From Bacteroidales bacterium (GTDB lineage: Bacteria; Bacteroidota; Bacteroidia; Bacteroidales; UBA10428): DNA of 6,676 nucleotides. Positions 1-6,346 of this stretch are shown in pieces (within the stretch, counting starts at the first letter, position 1; every line of letters starts with the position of its first letter). Under the pieces are notes generated by a model that was given only the letters and a program-made list of their open reading frames with translations, was not told the DNA's origin and did not search any database. The translations under genes were made by a program, and so were the position numbers. The stretch covers positions 1-6,676 of the forward strand of contig JAFGQQ010000390.1 of the NCBI GenBank assembly GCA_016935595.1, written 5' to 3'.

Positions 1-77
1 ATTTATTAAAATTAGAAAAACAGGAAGTTAAAATTAAGCAAAAACCTGTTGATAACCAGTTAAGTTTATTTGATTAA
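1..77 (+). CDS. C-terminal end of an unidentified gene, possibly DNA mismatch repair protein MutS (partial)
   Basis: The frame beginning with the codon at position 3 is open from the window edge and ends in TAA at 75-77, followed at once by two more in-frame TAA codons (78-83). The visible 24 residues are LLKLEKQEVKIKQKPVDN followed by QLSLFD. A lysine-rich tail closing in QLSLFD or QLSLF is typical of DNA-metabolism proteins that carry a C-terminal clamp-binding-like peptide, notably MutS and DNA polymerase IV (DinB). The LLKLEKQE stretch fits the end of the MutS helix that reads roughly EILKxLE, so MutS is my first guess. With so few residues the identity is an inference. The 5' part of the gene lies outside the window. 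Confidence 0.5.
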   Translation, partial: LLKLEKQEVKIKQKPVDNQLSLFD

Positions 78-88
78 TAATAATCGTT

Positions 89-137
89 AACTTATTTTTT
101 AATGTAACAAGGTTAAAATAATTATAAGTTCTTTTAT
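89..137 (+). terminator. Weak AT-rich hairpin, possible terminator of the upstream gene
   Basis: AACTTAT (89-95) is complementary to ATAAGTT (124-130), and inside it a T-run (96-100) can pair with AAAA (115-118). The outer right arm is followed by a T-rich stretch (CTTTTATT, 131-138). The position, just after the triple TAA of the upstream gene, suits a terminator. The stem has only one G-C pair at its base and an unpaired bulge, so it would be unstable. This is a tentative call. Confidence 0.25.
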
Positions 138-259
138 TAAGCAAAAACTTTATCATCAAACATTTTAAATTACTGCAGTATTGATTTTTTTCAATCCCTT
201 TTATTTTATATTTTTATTATAATATTCTGGTAAATTTAACTAATCACGTAAATATTTAA

Positions 260-1318
260 ATGGAAAATATTAAACAAATAATTGGCTCAATCAATTTAAT
301 TCAGCATATAGTATTTTTTACAGGGCTAATAATATTAGGTTTAATTATATACTTTATCTTGATAAAGGTCTTAAAAAAATATATCAATATTGCTGATATT
401 TCAATAATTAAAAAAATTTTTAGCATTTTAAAATCTCCTGTCCTCGGAGTTATTATACTTTCCCTTATAAATATTTATTTTTCAGTATATTTTAAAAATG
501 AAGAATGGGGCATATATATAAGAAAAACTTTATCGGTTTTGTTTATTCTTACAATAACCTGGTTGATTATAAGAATTATTAAAGTTATTCGAATAATAAT
601 TTTAACTAAATATAATATACAACAAGATGATAATCTTGAAGCCAGGAAAGCATATACACAGATTATTATCATTGAAAGAATATTAATATTTTTTATTATC
701 ATAATCTCCACAGCTATTATATTGATGACATTTGAGTCTATAAGAAAAATTGGTATAGGGTTGTTTGCCTCAGCCGGAATAGCAGGAATAATACTCGGAT
801 TTGCCGCACAAAAATTAATTGCCACAATTATTGCTGGAATTCAAATCGCCATAACCCAGCCTATCAGGATTGACGACGTCGTAATTGTTGAAAATGAATG
901 GGGAAGAATTGAAGAAATTACATTAACTTATGTTGTTGTTAGAATATGGGATAAGCGACGGCTGATATTACCAACAACATATTTTATTGAAAAACCGTTT
1001 CAGAACTGGACAAGGGTATCTGCTGATTTACTGGGTACAGTATTTATTTATAGCGATTATACTATACCAATTGATGAAATAAGAAAGGAACTGGATAGAA
1101 TATTAGAAACAACCGATTTGTGGGATGGCAAAATAAATGTAGTGCAAGTTACAAATGCTACCGAAAAAATAGTTGAAATACGTATTTTAGTCAGCGCTGC
1201 CGATTCTTCAACTTTATTTGATCTCAGGGTTTTTATTCGTGAAAAAATAATAACATTTCTTCAAAAGAATTATCCGGGCTGCCTTCCAAAAACCCGTATT
1301 GTTATAAACAATAAATAA
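260..1318 (+). CDS. MscS-family mechanosensitive ion channel
   Basis: This is a 352-residue inner-membrane protein of the small-conductance mechanosensitive channel family, which opens under membrane tension to release solutes on hypo-osmotic shock. Hydrophobic segments lie at about residues 15-37, 59-78, 91-115 and 138-158. The glycine/alanine-rich pore helix (about 164-199) contains SAGIAGIILGFAAQ and IIAGIQIAITQP, the family's hallmark. The beta domain follows, with GRIEEITL (215-222) and VVRIWDKRRLILP (226-238) ending in FIEKPFQNWTR (242-252). It differs from E. coli MscS by having two extra N-terminal helices and by replacing the usual IPN with LPTTYFIEKPFQNW, a variant I recognise from many bacterial MscS-like proteins. 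The C-terminal alpha/beta vestibule domain is complete. The start is secure: an in-frame TAA sits directly before the ATG. No Shine-Dalgarno is seen. It appears monocistronic, with 182 bp upstream and 207 bp downstream free of genes. Confidence 0.93.
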   Translation: MENIKQIIGSINLIQHIVFFTGLIILGLIIYFILIKVLKKYINIADISIIKKIFSILKSPVLGVIILSLINIYFSVYFKNEEWGIYIRKTLSVLFILTITWLIIRIIKVIRIIILTKYNIQQDDNLEARKAYTQIIIIERILIFFIIIISTAIILMTFESIRKIGIGLFASAGIAGIILGFAAQKLIATIIAGIQIAITQPIRIDDVVIVENEWGRIEEITLTYVVVRIWDKRRLILPTTYFIEKPFQNWTRVSADLLGTVFIYSDYTIPIDEIRKELDRILETTDLWDGKINVVQVTNATEKIVEIRILVSAADSSTLFDLRVFIREKIITFLQKNYPGCLPKTRIVINNK

Positions 1319-1340
1319 TATAATTATTATTTTTCAAATA

Positions 1341-1371
1341 TCAAGCGTCTTGAATGATGATATATATCATC
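1341..1371. repeat. Small hairpin followed by a perfect 16-bp palindrome
   Basis: Just after the MscS gene, TCAAG and CTTGA (1341-1345 and 1349-1353) can pair around the loop CGT. Two bases on, 1356-1371 is a perfect palindrome, GATGATATATATCATC. Neither is followed by a T-run on the plus strand, so neither is a standard intrinsic terminator. The palindrome's dyad symmetry could serve as a protein-binding site or be a weak hairpin. Its centre is an alternating AT run, which makes symmetry easier to reach by chance. Confidence 0.4.
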
Positions 1372-1454
1372 TACTAAAAAACTGTATTTCAGGAATTTAA
1401 ATATAATGAATTTTATAGCTTTAAACTTGCATATCATTTCTTTATTTCTGATAT

Positions 1455-1487
1455 TTAAAATAACCTTAGGTTGAAACCTTATTTTAA
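1455..1487. repeat. Inverted repeat upstream of the 73-aa/FIST-like gene pair
   Basis: TTAAAATAA (1455-1463) and TTATTTTAA (1479-1487) are exact inverse complements, 9 bp each. The 15 bases between them include GGT and ACC (1469-1471 and 1476-1478), which can extend the stem around a TGAA loop. The region also holds AACCTT twice in direct orientation (1462-1467 and 1475-1480). It lies 38 bp before the start of the 73-aa gene, so it could be an operator or 5'-leader structure for that pair. It could also be a weak terminator of readthrough from the MscS gene. The sequence alone does not decide. Confidence 0.35.
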
Positions 1488-1525
1488 TTTAATAGTATAT
1501 TAATTAATTTCTTAAAAATAAAAGT

Positions 1526-1747
1526 ATGATACCAGATATTGGAAAAAAAGAGTGGCAAGAGCTGATTAAGGGTAATATTAATAAAAAATTATCCAGTTTT
1601 TCCTTGCAAATGAAAATTAACACACTAACCCGTCAATATAAAAACGGTTTAATTAGCATGAATTATGCAGTTAAAGAATTGCATGAAATGTGTCTAAAAT
1701 ATGAAAGAATTTACCAAGATGATTTAAAAACAATATTTAATAATTAA
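1526..1747 (+). CDS. Small hypothetical protein coupled to the FIST-like gene
   Basis: This encodes a 73-residue protein I do not recognise. It has no signal peptide or membrane segment and is mildly basic (about 12 K/R against 8 D/E), so it should be cytoplasmic. After a short leader (MIPDIGKKEW) it is predicted by eye to be mostly helical: roughly residues 7-16, 22-40 and 44-70, the last with an amphipathic look (AVKELHEMCLKYERIY). There is one cysteine, C56. The start is the only ATG in the open stretch, with an in-frame TAA 18 nt upstream. Its stop is 2 bp from the start of the next gene, which strongly suggests co-transcription and translational coupling, and perhaps a physical partnership with that FIST-like protein. 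It is probably real: coding ends exactly at the next gene and the composition is normal for the locus. The function is unknown. Confidence 0.75.
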   Translation: MIPDIGKKEWQELIKGNINKKLSSFSLQMKINTLTRQYKNGLISMNYAVKELHEMCLKYERIYQDDLKTIFNN

Positions 1748-1749
1748 TT

Positions 1750-2742
1750 ATGGAAACATTGAATAAATTAATTAGTCAGAAAGAAGCCGTTGACTTAATT
1801 AATCAAAACAAAACATTAATCCTTGCAGCAGATGAAAATATTTTAAGTACGTTACCAAAAGGTAACTGGATTGGTGGAACCATACCCTATTTTATGGACA
1901 AAAAAGGAGGTTGTTTTTCAAAAGATAAAATTTTTGTTACAGATATTTCATATCATATCGACAATTTTAAAATTATATTATACGATGCAAATGAAGTTAC
2001 AACTATCACTAATGATTGTTATGCACATGGTTATAGTATCATGTTAATCCCATGTTTTAGTGAGGTGTTGGCGAAATATGCATTAAAAGCACAAGAACTG
2101 AACAACCTTTATAATGTGCCAATTGTAGGATGGGTAACCGGCATTGACTTAAATGATGTGGGAAAAGTTACTCCTAAAGTTTTTAATGGGCAAACAGGTG
2201 AGAAGAGTGATTCAAAAGCAATTCTAATGCACATTCAGCTACCTGAAAATAAGCTGGCTGACTTGGAAATATTAAATATTTTCAGGCAGGGTGATGGCGA
2301 TACATTCGAATTTTTAGAAGAAGGTTTTAGTTGTAAGGAATGTTTTATTAACGGACAGAAACAAAACCTGGCAGAATACATTGAAAAAAACAATATTGAT
2401 ACAAAGCTTCCAATTGTTGCCGATTATTCAGGAGCTATGATAAATATTAGTTTTCAACAAGTTGATAAAGAAAATAAATCAGTACTTTTTTATGCACCTT
2501 TAAGAAAAAATGTAAAATACAAACTGGCAAAAAAAGTTGATAATTATGTAAAATCATTCAATGCTATTATTCCTCAAAATATTGATAATGTAGCTTTTTC
2601 ATGCAATTGTATATTAAATTATTTATATTCTGAACTTGAAGGGAAGAAAACAGGAACCATAACAGGCCCATTTACATTCGGTGAAATTGCCTATGTATTA
2701 GTAAACCAAACTTTAGTTTATTTAAATATTATAAATTTATAA
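1750..2742 (+). CDS. FIST-domain-like protein, putative small-ligand sensor
   Basis: This encodes a 330-residue soluble protein with no signal peptide or membrane span. The C-terminal end (residues 283-325) reads FSCNCILNYLY, then about 12 residues, then GPFTFGEIAYVLVNQTLVYL. This matches the layout of the FIST_C domain, where a conserved Cys-containing strand precedes a GxxxxGEI motif and a closing N-x-T. The N-terminal WIGGTIPYFM (40-49) followed by GGCF (53-56) would then be the FIST_N counterpart. FIST domains are predicted sensory modules that bind small ligands such as amino acids, usually in signal-transduction proteins. Here there is no attached kinase, cyclase or receptor output. Seven cysteines include a CxxC (195-198) and a CxC (285-287). 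The start is fixed by an in-frame TAA at 1741-1743 and the gene lies 2 bp after the 73-aa gene, so the two should form an operon. The FIST link is motif-level recognition only. Confidence 0.7.
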   Translation: METLNKLISQKEAVDLINQNKTLILAADENILSTLPKGNWIGGTIPYFMDKKGGCFSKDKIFVTDISYHIDNFKIILYDANEVTTITNDCYAHGYSIMLIPCFSEVLAKYALKAQELNNLYNVPIVGWVTGIDLNDVGKVTPKVFNGQTGEKSDSKAILMHIQLPENKLADLEILNIFRQGDGDTFEFLEEGFSCKECFINGQKQNLAEYIEKNNIDTKLPIVADYSGAMINISFQQVDKENKSVLFYAPLRKNVKYKLAKKVDNYVKSFNAIIPQNIDNVAFSCNCILNYLYSELEGKKTGTITGPFTFGEIAYVLVNQTLVYLNIINL

Positions 2743-2746
2743 AAAA

Positions 2747-5700
2747 TTAAATGATGTCTTTATGATATTCCTGTAGACTTTTCACTTGTCCCCTGCCCTG
2801 CAAGCGTGCAGCAATTCCTTTTGCTGCAGCAATTGCTGCAGCATTTGTTGTAATATAAGGAACATTGTGTTTTATTGCTGCTTTTCGGATATAAGAATCA
2901 TCCGTAATACTAAATTTTCCACTTGGAGTATTTACTACCAGTTGAATTTCATAATTTCTAATAGCATCGGCAATATGAGGTCTGCCTTCATGCATTTTGT
3001 TTATTACTTTAGCTTTAATGCCATGTTCCTCCAAATATTTTTGAGTGCCAGTAGTAGCAACTATATCGAAACCAAGCTTCACAAACTCCTGGGCTGCTAA
3101 CATAGTATCACCGTTTCGGTCATGTGTTGCTACACTAATAAGGACAGTTCCTTTTGTTGGGAGTATTTGTCTGGCGCCCTCTTGCGCTTTATAAAACGCA
3201 AGTCCGGGATTATCGGCAATTCCTAATACCTCTCCGGTAGAACGCATCTCAGGCCCTAATATGGGATCTACTTCTGGAAACATATTAAAAGGAAATACGG
3301 CTTGTTTTACTCCAAAATGTGTAACTTTCTTTCGTTTAAGATTCAATTCCTGAAGTGTTTTTCCTAAAATAATTTGTGTTGCTAGCCTGGCCATAGGAAT
3401 ATTACACACTTTACTTACCAAAGGCACTGTGCGACTGGCACGTGGATTTGCTTCCAATACATAAACAGTATCATTAACAATAGCATATTGAATATTAATC
3501 AAACCAATAACATTAAATTTAATAGCAATTTTCCTTGTATATTCTTCAATTGTTTCAATATATTTTTCAGATATGTTAACAGGTGGTAAAATACATGCTG
3601 AATCACCTGAGTGCACTCCTGCATATTCAATATGTTCCATAACTGCAGGAACAAAAGCATCGGTACCATCTGAAATGGCATCGGCTTCAGCCTCTATAGC
3701 ATTTTCAAGAAATTTTTCAATAAGTATTGGACGGTCAGGAGAAACTTCAACTGCTGCATCCATATATTCAACAAGCATTTCTTCATCAAATACAACTTCC
3801 ATTGCCCTTCCTCCTAAAACATATGATGGCCTTACAATTAATGGATAGCCAATTTCATTAGCAATTGAAATAGCTTCCTTAAGGTTACTAGCCATTCCGG
3901 ATGCAGGCTGGGGTATACCCATATCCCTCATAATCTGACGAAAACGATCCCTGTCTTCGGCAAGATCAATGGCATCAGGACTTGTTCCTAATATCTTCAC
4001 ACCTTCCTTAAGCAATTCTGATGCGATATTTAAAGGAGTTTGACCACCAAATTGCACAATCACTCCCTCTGGTTTTTCTTTATTATATATCGAAAGCACA
4101 TCTTCAACTGTCAAGGGTTCAAAATATAATTTATTAGAGGTATCATAATCGGTCGAAACAGTCTCGGGATTACAATTAACCATAATAGATTCGAATCCTT
4201 CATCACGTAAAGCAAAAGCTGTATGCACACAACAATAATCAAATTCTATTCCCTGTCCAATACGGTTAGGTCCACCTCCAAGTATCATCACTTTGCGTCC
4301 TTGGCTTACTTCAACTTTATCAGGGGCATTATATGTTGAATAATAATACGCAGCATTTTCCACTCCGCTAACCGGAACGGCATCCCAGGCTTCAACAACA
4401 CCAAGTGAGATACGTCTTTCCCTTATATTTTTTTCAGAAATTTTTAAAAGTCTCGACAGGTATTTATCAGCAAAACCATCTTTTTTTGCTTTAATTAATA
4501 TATCATTAGGAGGTATTTTACCTTTATATTGCAAAATTTTTTCTTCCAATTCAACCAGTTCTTTCATTTGTTGAATAAACCATGGCTTAATAGCAGTAAG
4601 CTGGTATAAAGTCTCAATATCTGCACCTTTCCTTAAAGCTTCATACATTAAAAACTGACGTTCACTTGATGCTTCATGAAGCATTCTTAATAAATCCTCC
4701 AGTGATTTTTTATTAAAATCTTTTGCAAAGCCTAATCCATATCTACCAATTTCAAGAGAACGAATAGATTTATGAAAAGCTTCCTTATATGTTTTCCCAA
4801 TACTCATAACTTCTCCTACAGCTCGCATTTGTGTGCCCAGCTTATCTTCAACTCCTTTAAATTTTTCAAATGCCCAGCGAGCAAACTTAACAACCACATA
4901 ATCACCCGAAGGTGTATATTTTTCTAATGTTCCATCCCGCCAATAAGGAATCTCATCCATGGTTAAACCACCTGCCAACAATGAAGAAACAAAAGCAATT
5001 GGGAAGCCTGTGGCTTTTGAAGCAAGAGCAGAAGAACGTGATGTACGGGGATTAATTTCAATCACAACAACACGGCCCGTCTTGGGATCGTGAGCAAATT
5101 GAATATTCGTCCCTCCTATTACTTCTATTGCTTCTACAATATCATAGGAATATTTTTGCAAACGTTCTTGTAACTCAGAATCGATGGTTAACATAGGTGC
5201 CGTGCAATATGAATCGCCAGTATGTATACCCATTGCATCAACATTTTCAATAAAGCAAACTGTTATTTTCTGATTTTTGGCATCACGAACCACCTCTAAC
5301 TCCAACTCTTCCCATCCTAAAACAGATTCTTCAATTAATACCTGTCCCACCATACTAAAAGATAAACCGCGGCTTACAATACTGCGTAACTCATCCAAAT
5401 TATAAGCAAAACCTCCACCAGTGCCTCCCATAGTATATGCAGGCCTGATTACAACCGGAAAACCAATTTTTTCAATAATTGCTTCAGCTTCCTCAACACT
5501 GTGAGCTATTTCACTTCGGGGCATTTCAATTCCTAAACCATTCATAGTATCTTTAAAAGCCTGCCGGTCTTCTCCCCTTTTTATAGCATCAACATTCACA
5601 CCTATAACCTGTATACCATATTTTTCAAGTATCCCTTCTTTTGCTAGTTCCGATGAAAGATTAAGCCCCGATTGTCCTCCAAGATTTGGCAAAAGTGCAT

Positions 5701-5950
5701 CAGGCCGTTCTTTGTCAATTATTTCAGTAAGCGATTGAACATTGAGTGGCTCAATATAAGTTATATCAGCCATTCCGGGATCAGTCATTATAGTTGCCGG
5801 ATTTGAATTGACAAGTACTATTTTATAACCCAGTTTTCTTAAAGCTTTGCACGCTTGTGTTCCCGAATAATCGAATTCACAAGCCTGGCCAATAATAATC
5901 GGACCCGAGCCGATAATCATAACTTTATTGATATCTTCGCGCTTTGCCAT
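2747..5950 (-). CDS. carB: Carbamoyl phosphate synthase, large subunit
   Basis: CarB makes carbamoyl phosphate from bicarbonate, two ATP and ammonia, the ammonia being supplied by the glutaminase subunit CarA. The product feeds pyrimidine and arginine synthesis. At 1067 residues it is full length (E. coli 1073). The order is ATP-grasp half 1 (about 1-400) with R129, R169, E215, H243, Q284, E298 and N300; a linker/oligomerisation domain (about 400-550); ATP-grasp half 2 (about 551-935), opening with the near-invariant GGGPNRIGQGIEFDYCCVH and holding Q821, E833 and N835; then an MGS allosteric domain (about 936-1067) with TTGT (966-969), NKMHEGRPHI and NTPSG. Both active sites look intact. At the ornithine site, E775 and D783 are present but the residue matching E. 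coli E892 appears to be Q883. The start is fixed by an in-frame TAA directly before the ATG. carA is not adjacent: carB converges on the FIST-like gene (4 bp apart) and diverges from a GH3 gene, so it is probably monocistronic. Confidence 0.98.
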   Translation of the reverse strand: MAKREDINKVMIIGSGPIIIGQACEFDYSGTQACKALRKLGYKIVLVNSNPATIMTDPGMADITYIEPLNVQSLTEIIDKERPDALLPNLGGQSGLNLSSELAKEGILEKYGIQVIGVNVDAIKRGEDRQAFKDTMNGLGIEMPRSEIAHSVEEAEAIIEKIGFPVVIRPAYTMGGTGGGFAYNLDELRSIVSRGLSFSMVGQVLIEESVLGWEELELEVVRDAKNQKITVCFIENVDAMGIHTGDSYCTAPMLTIDSELQERLQKYSYDIVEAIEVIGGTNIQFAHDPKTGRVVVIEINPRTSRSSALASKATGFPIAFVSSLLAGGLTMDEIPYWRDGTLEKYTPSGDYVVVKFARWAFEKFKGVEDKLGTQMRAVGEVMSIGKTYKEAFHKSIRSLEIGRYGLGFAKDFNKKSLEDLLRMLHEASSERQFLMYEALRKGADIETLYQLTAIKPWFIQQMKELVELEEKILQYKGKIPPNDILIKAKKDGFADKYLSRLLKISEKNIRERRISLGVVEAWDAVPVSGVENAAYYYSTYNAPDKVEVSQGRKVMILGGGPNRIGQGIEFDYCCVHTAFALRDEGFESIMVNCNPETVSTDYDTSNKLYFEPLTVEDVLSIYNKEKPEGVIVQFGGQTPLNIASELLKEGVKILGTSPDAIDLAEDRDRFRQIMRDMGIPQPASGMASNLKEAISIANEIGYPLIVRPSYVLGGRAMEVVFDEEMLVEYMDAAVEVSPDRPILIEKFLENAIEAEADAISDGTDAFVPAVMEHIEYAGVHSGDSACILPPVNISEKYIETIEEYTRKIAIKFNVIGLINIQYAIVNDTVYVLEANPRASRTVPLVSKVCNIPMARLATQIILGKTLQELNLKRKKVTHFGVKQAVFPFNMFPEVDPILGPEMRSTGEVLGIADNPGLAFYKAQEGARQILPTKGTVLISVATHDRNGDTMLAAQEFVKLGFDIVATTGTQKYLEEHGIKAKVINKMHEGRPHIADAIRNYEIQLVVNTPSGKFSITDDSYIRKAAIKHNVPYITTNAAAIAAAKGIAARLQGRGQVKSLQEYHKDII

Positions 5951-6119
5951 TTATTTTATAATTTTTTAAATATTATATATAAATAATAGATATTTGGGAA
6001 ATTTAATTCGAAATGATTTTTATAAATTGACTTCTTTAAAAAAAATTGAATAATGTTGAAATATTGCTTAAAGGTTAAAAAGTTAAAGAAAAAAGTCATT
6101 CATTTTAGATTATTGCAGC

Positions 6120-6153
6120 CAAATATAATAAAAAAGTGTCCATAAGGACAAAA
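6120..6153 (-). promoter_or_regulatory. Candidate carB promoter of the Bacteroidota type
   Basis: Reading leftward on the minus strand there is TTTTG (6153-6149), a 21-nt spacer, then TATATTTG (6127-6120). This matches the Bacteroidota primary sigma consensus, TTTG near -33 and TAnnTTTG near -7, exactly at the fixed positions. The spacer is at the long end of the usual range. Transcription would start around 6110-6116, giving a leader of about 160 nt before the carB ATG. The call rests on the consensus match and position only; in AT-rich DNA such a match can occur by chance. Confidence 0.5.
6137..6150. promoter_or_regulatory. Inverted repeat inside the carB promoter spacer
   Basis: TGTCC (6137-6141) and GGACA (6146-6150) are perfect inverse complements around ATAA. 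This is one of the few GC-containing patches in the region. It lies between and partly on the -33 and -7 boxes proposed for carB, a typical place for a repressor to bind. On the minus strand the repeat is also followed by C and six T (6136-6130), so it resembles a short intrinsic terminator for any leftward transcript starting further right. The stem is only 5 bp, so either role is tentative. Confidence 0.4.
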
Positions 6154-6180
6154 TTTGTATAATTTATTCAGCACATAAAT

Positions 6181-6240
6181 GTTTCGATTTTTAAAGTTTT
6201 CAGATATTCAAATTTTCAGGTGTTTGATTGTTAAAGTTTT
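6181..6240 (+). repeat. Imperfect direct repeat upstream of the GH3 gene
   Basis: GTTTCGATTTTTAAAGTTTT (6181-6200) recurs as GTTTGATTGTTAAAGTTTT (6222-6240). The copies differ by one missing base and one substitution, and their last ten bases, TTAAAGTTTT, are identical and exactly 40 bp apart. The gap also carries TTTTCAG twice (6197-6203 and 6213-6219). Spacing near four helical turns would place both copies on the same DNA face, as for a regulator binding two sites upstream of the GH3 gene. Low complexity makes chance or a decayed duplication possible. Confidence 0.4.
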
Positions 6241-6303
6241 AATATGTTAATGCGTTTAAATACATATTTTTTAACTATTTTTAATTTTCACTTTTAATAA
6301 AAT

Positions 6304-6311
6304 TAATTTTG
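6304..6311 (+). promoter_or_regulatory. Possible -7 box for the GH3 gene
   Basis: TAATTTTG matches the Bacteroidota -7 consensus TAnnTTTG and lies 35 bp before the GH3 start codon, which suits a short leader of about 30 nt. No TTG or TTTG is present 19-21 bases upstream, where the -33 element should be, only T/A runs. If this promoter is real it would probably need an activator. Confidence 0.3.
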
Positions 6312-6346
6312 ATACTGCCATAACAGATAACATTAAATATAATATC

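Larger units (their letters stand above)
5951..6346. other. Divergent intergenic region between carB and the GH3 lipoprotein gene
   Basis: This is 396 bp of very AT-rich DNA with no convincing gene. It holds the proposed carB promoter on the minus strand (6120-6153), an inverted repeat in that promoter's spacer (6137-6150), an imperfect direct repeat (6181-6240) and a partial promoter for the rightward gene (6304-6311). If the carB promoter is right, the carB 5' leader is about 160 nt, which is long enough for leader control. I saw no recognisable riboswitch and no strong hairpin plus T-run just before carB. Open frames in the leader on the minus strand look spurious. Confidence 0.8.

Noticed and set aside
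33..148. A 13-bp exact direct repeat, ATTAAGCAAAAAC, at 33-45 and 136-148
   Set aside because: About one such 13-bp match is expected by chance in a window of this size and base composition, and one copy lies within the upstream coding sequence.
171..223. TACTGCAGTA palindrome, TTGATT and TATAAT upstream of the MscS gene
   Set aside because: TTGATT and TATAAT are 31 bp apart, too far for a sigma-70 promoter, and no TAnnTTTG box is present. The 10-bp palindrome alone is too short to call.
475..825. A 116-residue open frame antisense to the MscS gene
   Set aside because: It is a shadow of the Ile-rich membrane segments on the other strand. The MscS reading is clear.
2820..2845. Repeated TTGCTGCAGCAA palindromes near the 3' end of carB
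   Set aside because: They encode the alanine-rich stretch NAAAIAAAKGIAA of the MGS domain. The symmetry follows from GCA/GCT alanine codons.
2747..5950. Internal duplication of about 500 residues within carB
   Set aside because: The two homologous ATP-grasp halves are the normal, ancient architecture of CarB, not a recent duplication.
5956..6099. A 47-codon open frame on the minus strand ending just before carB
   Set aside because: Its composition is almost only Phe, Tyr, Ile, Leu, Lys and Asn, which is what A/T-only DNA gives when translated. There is no motif and no start context, so I treat it as chance within the carB leader.
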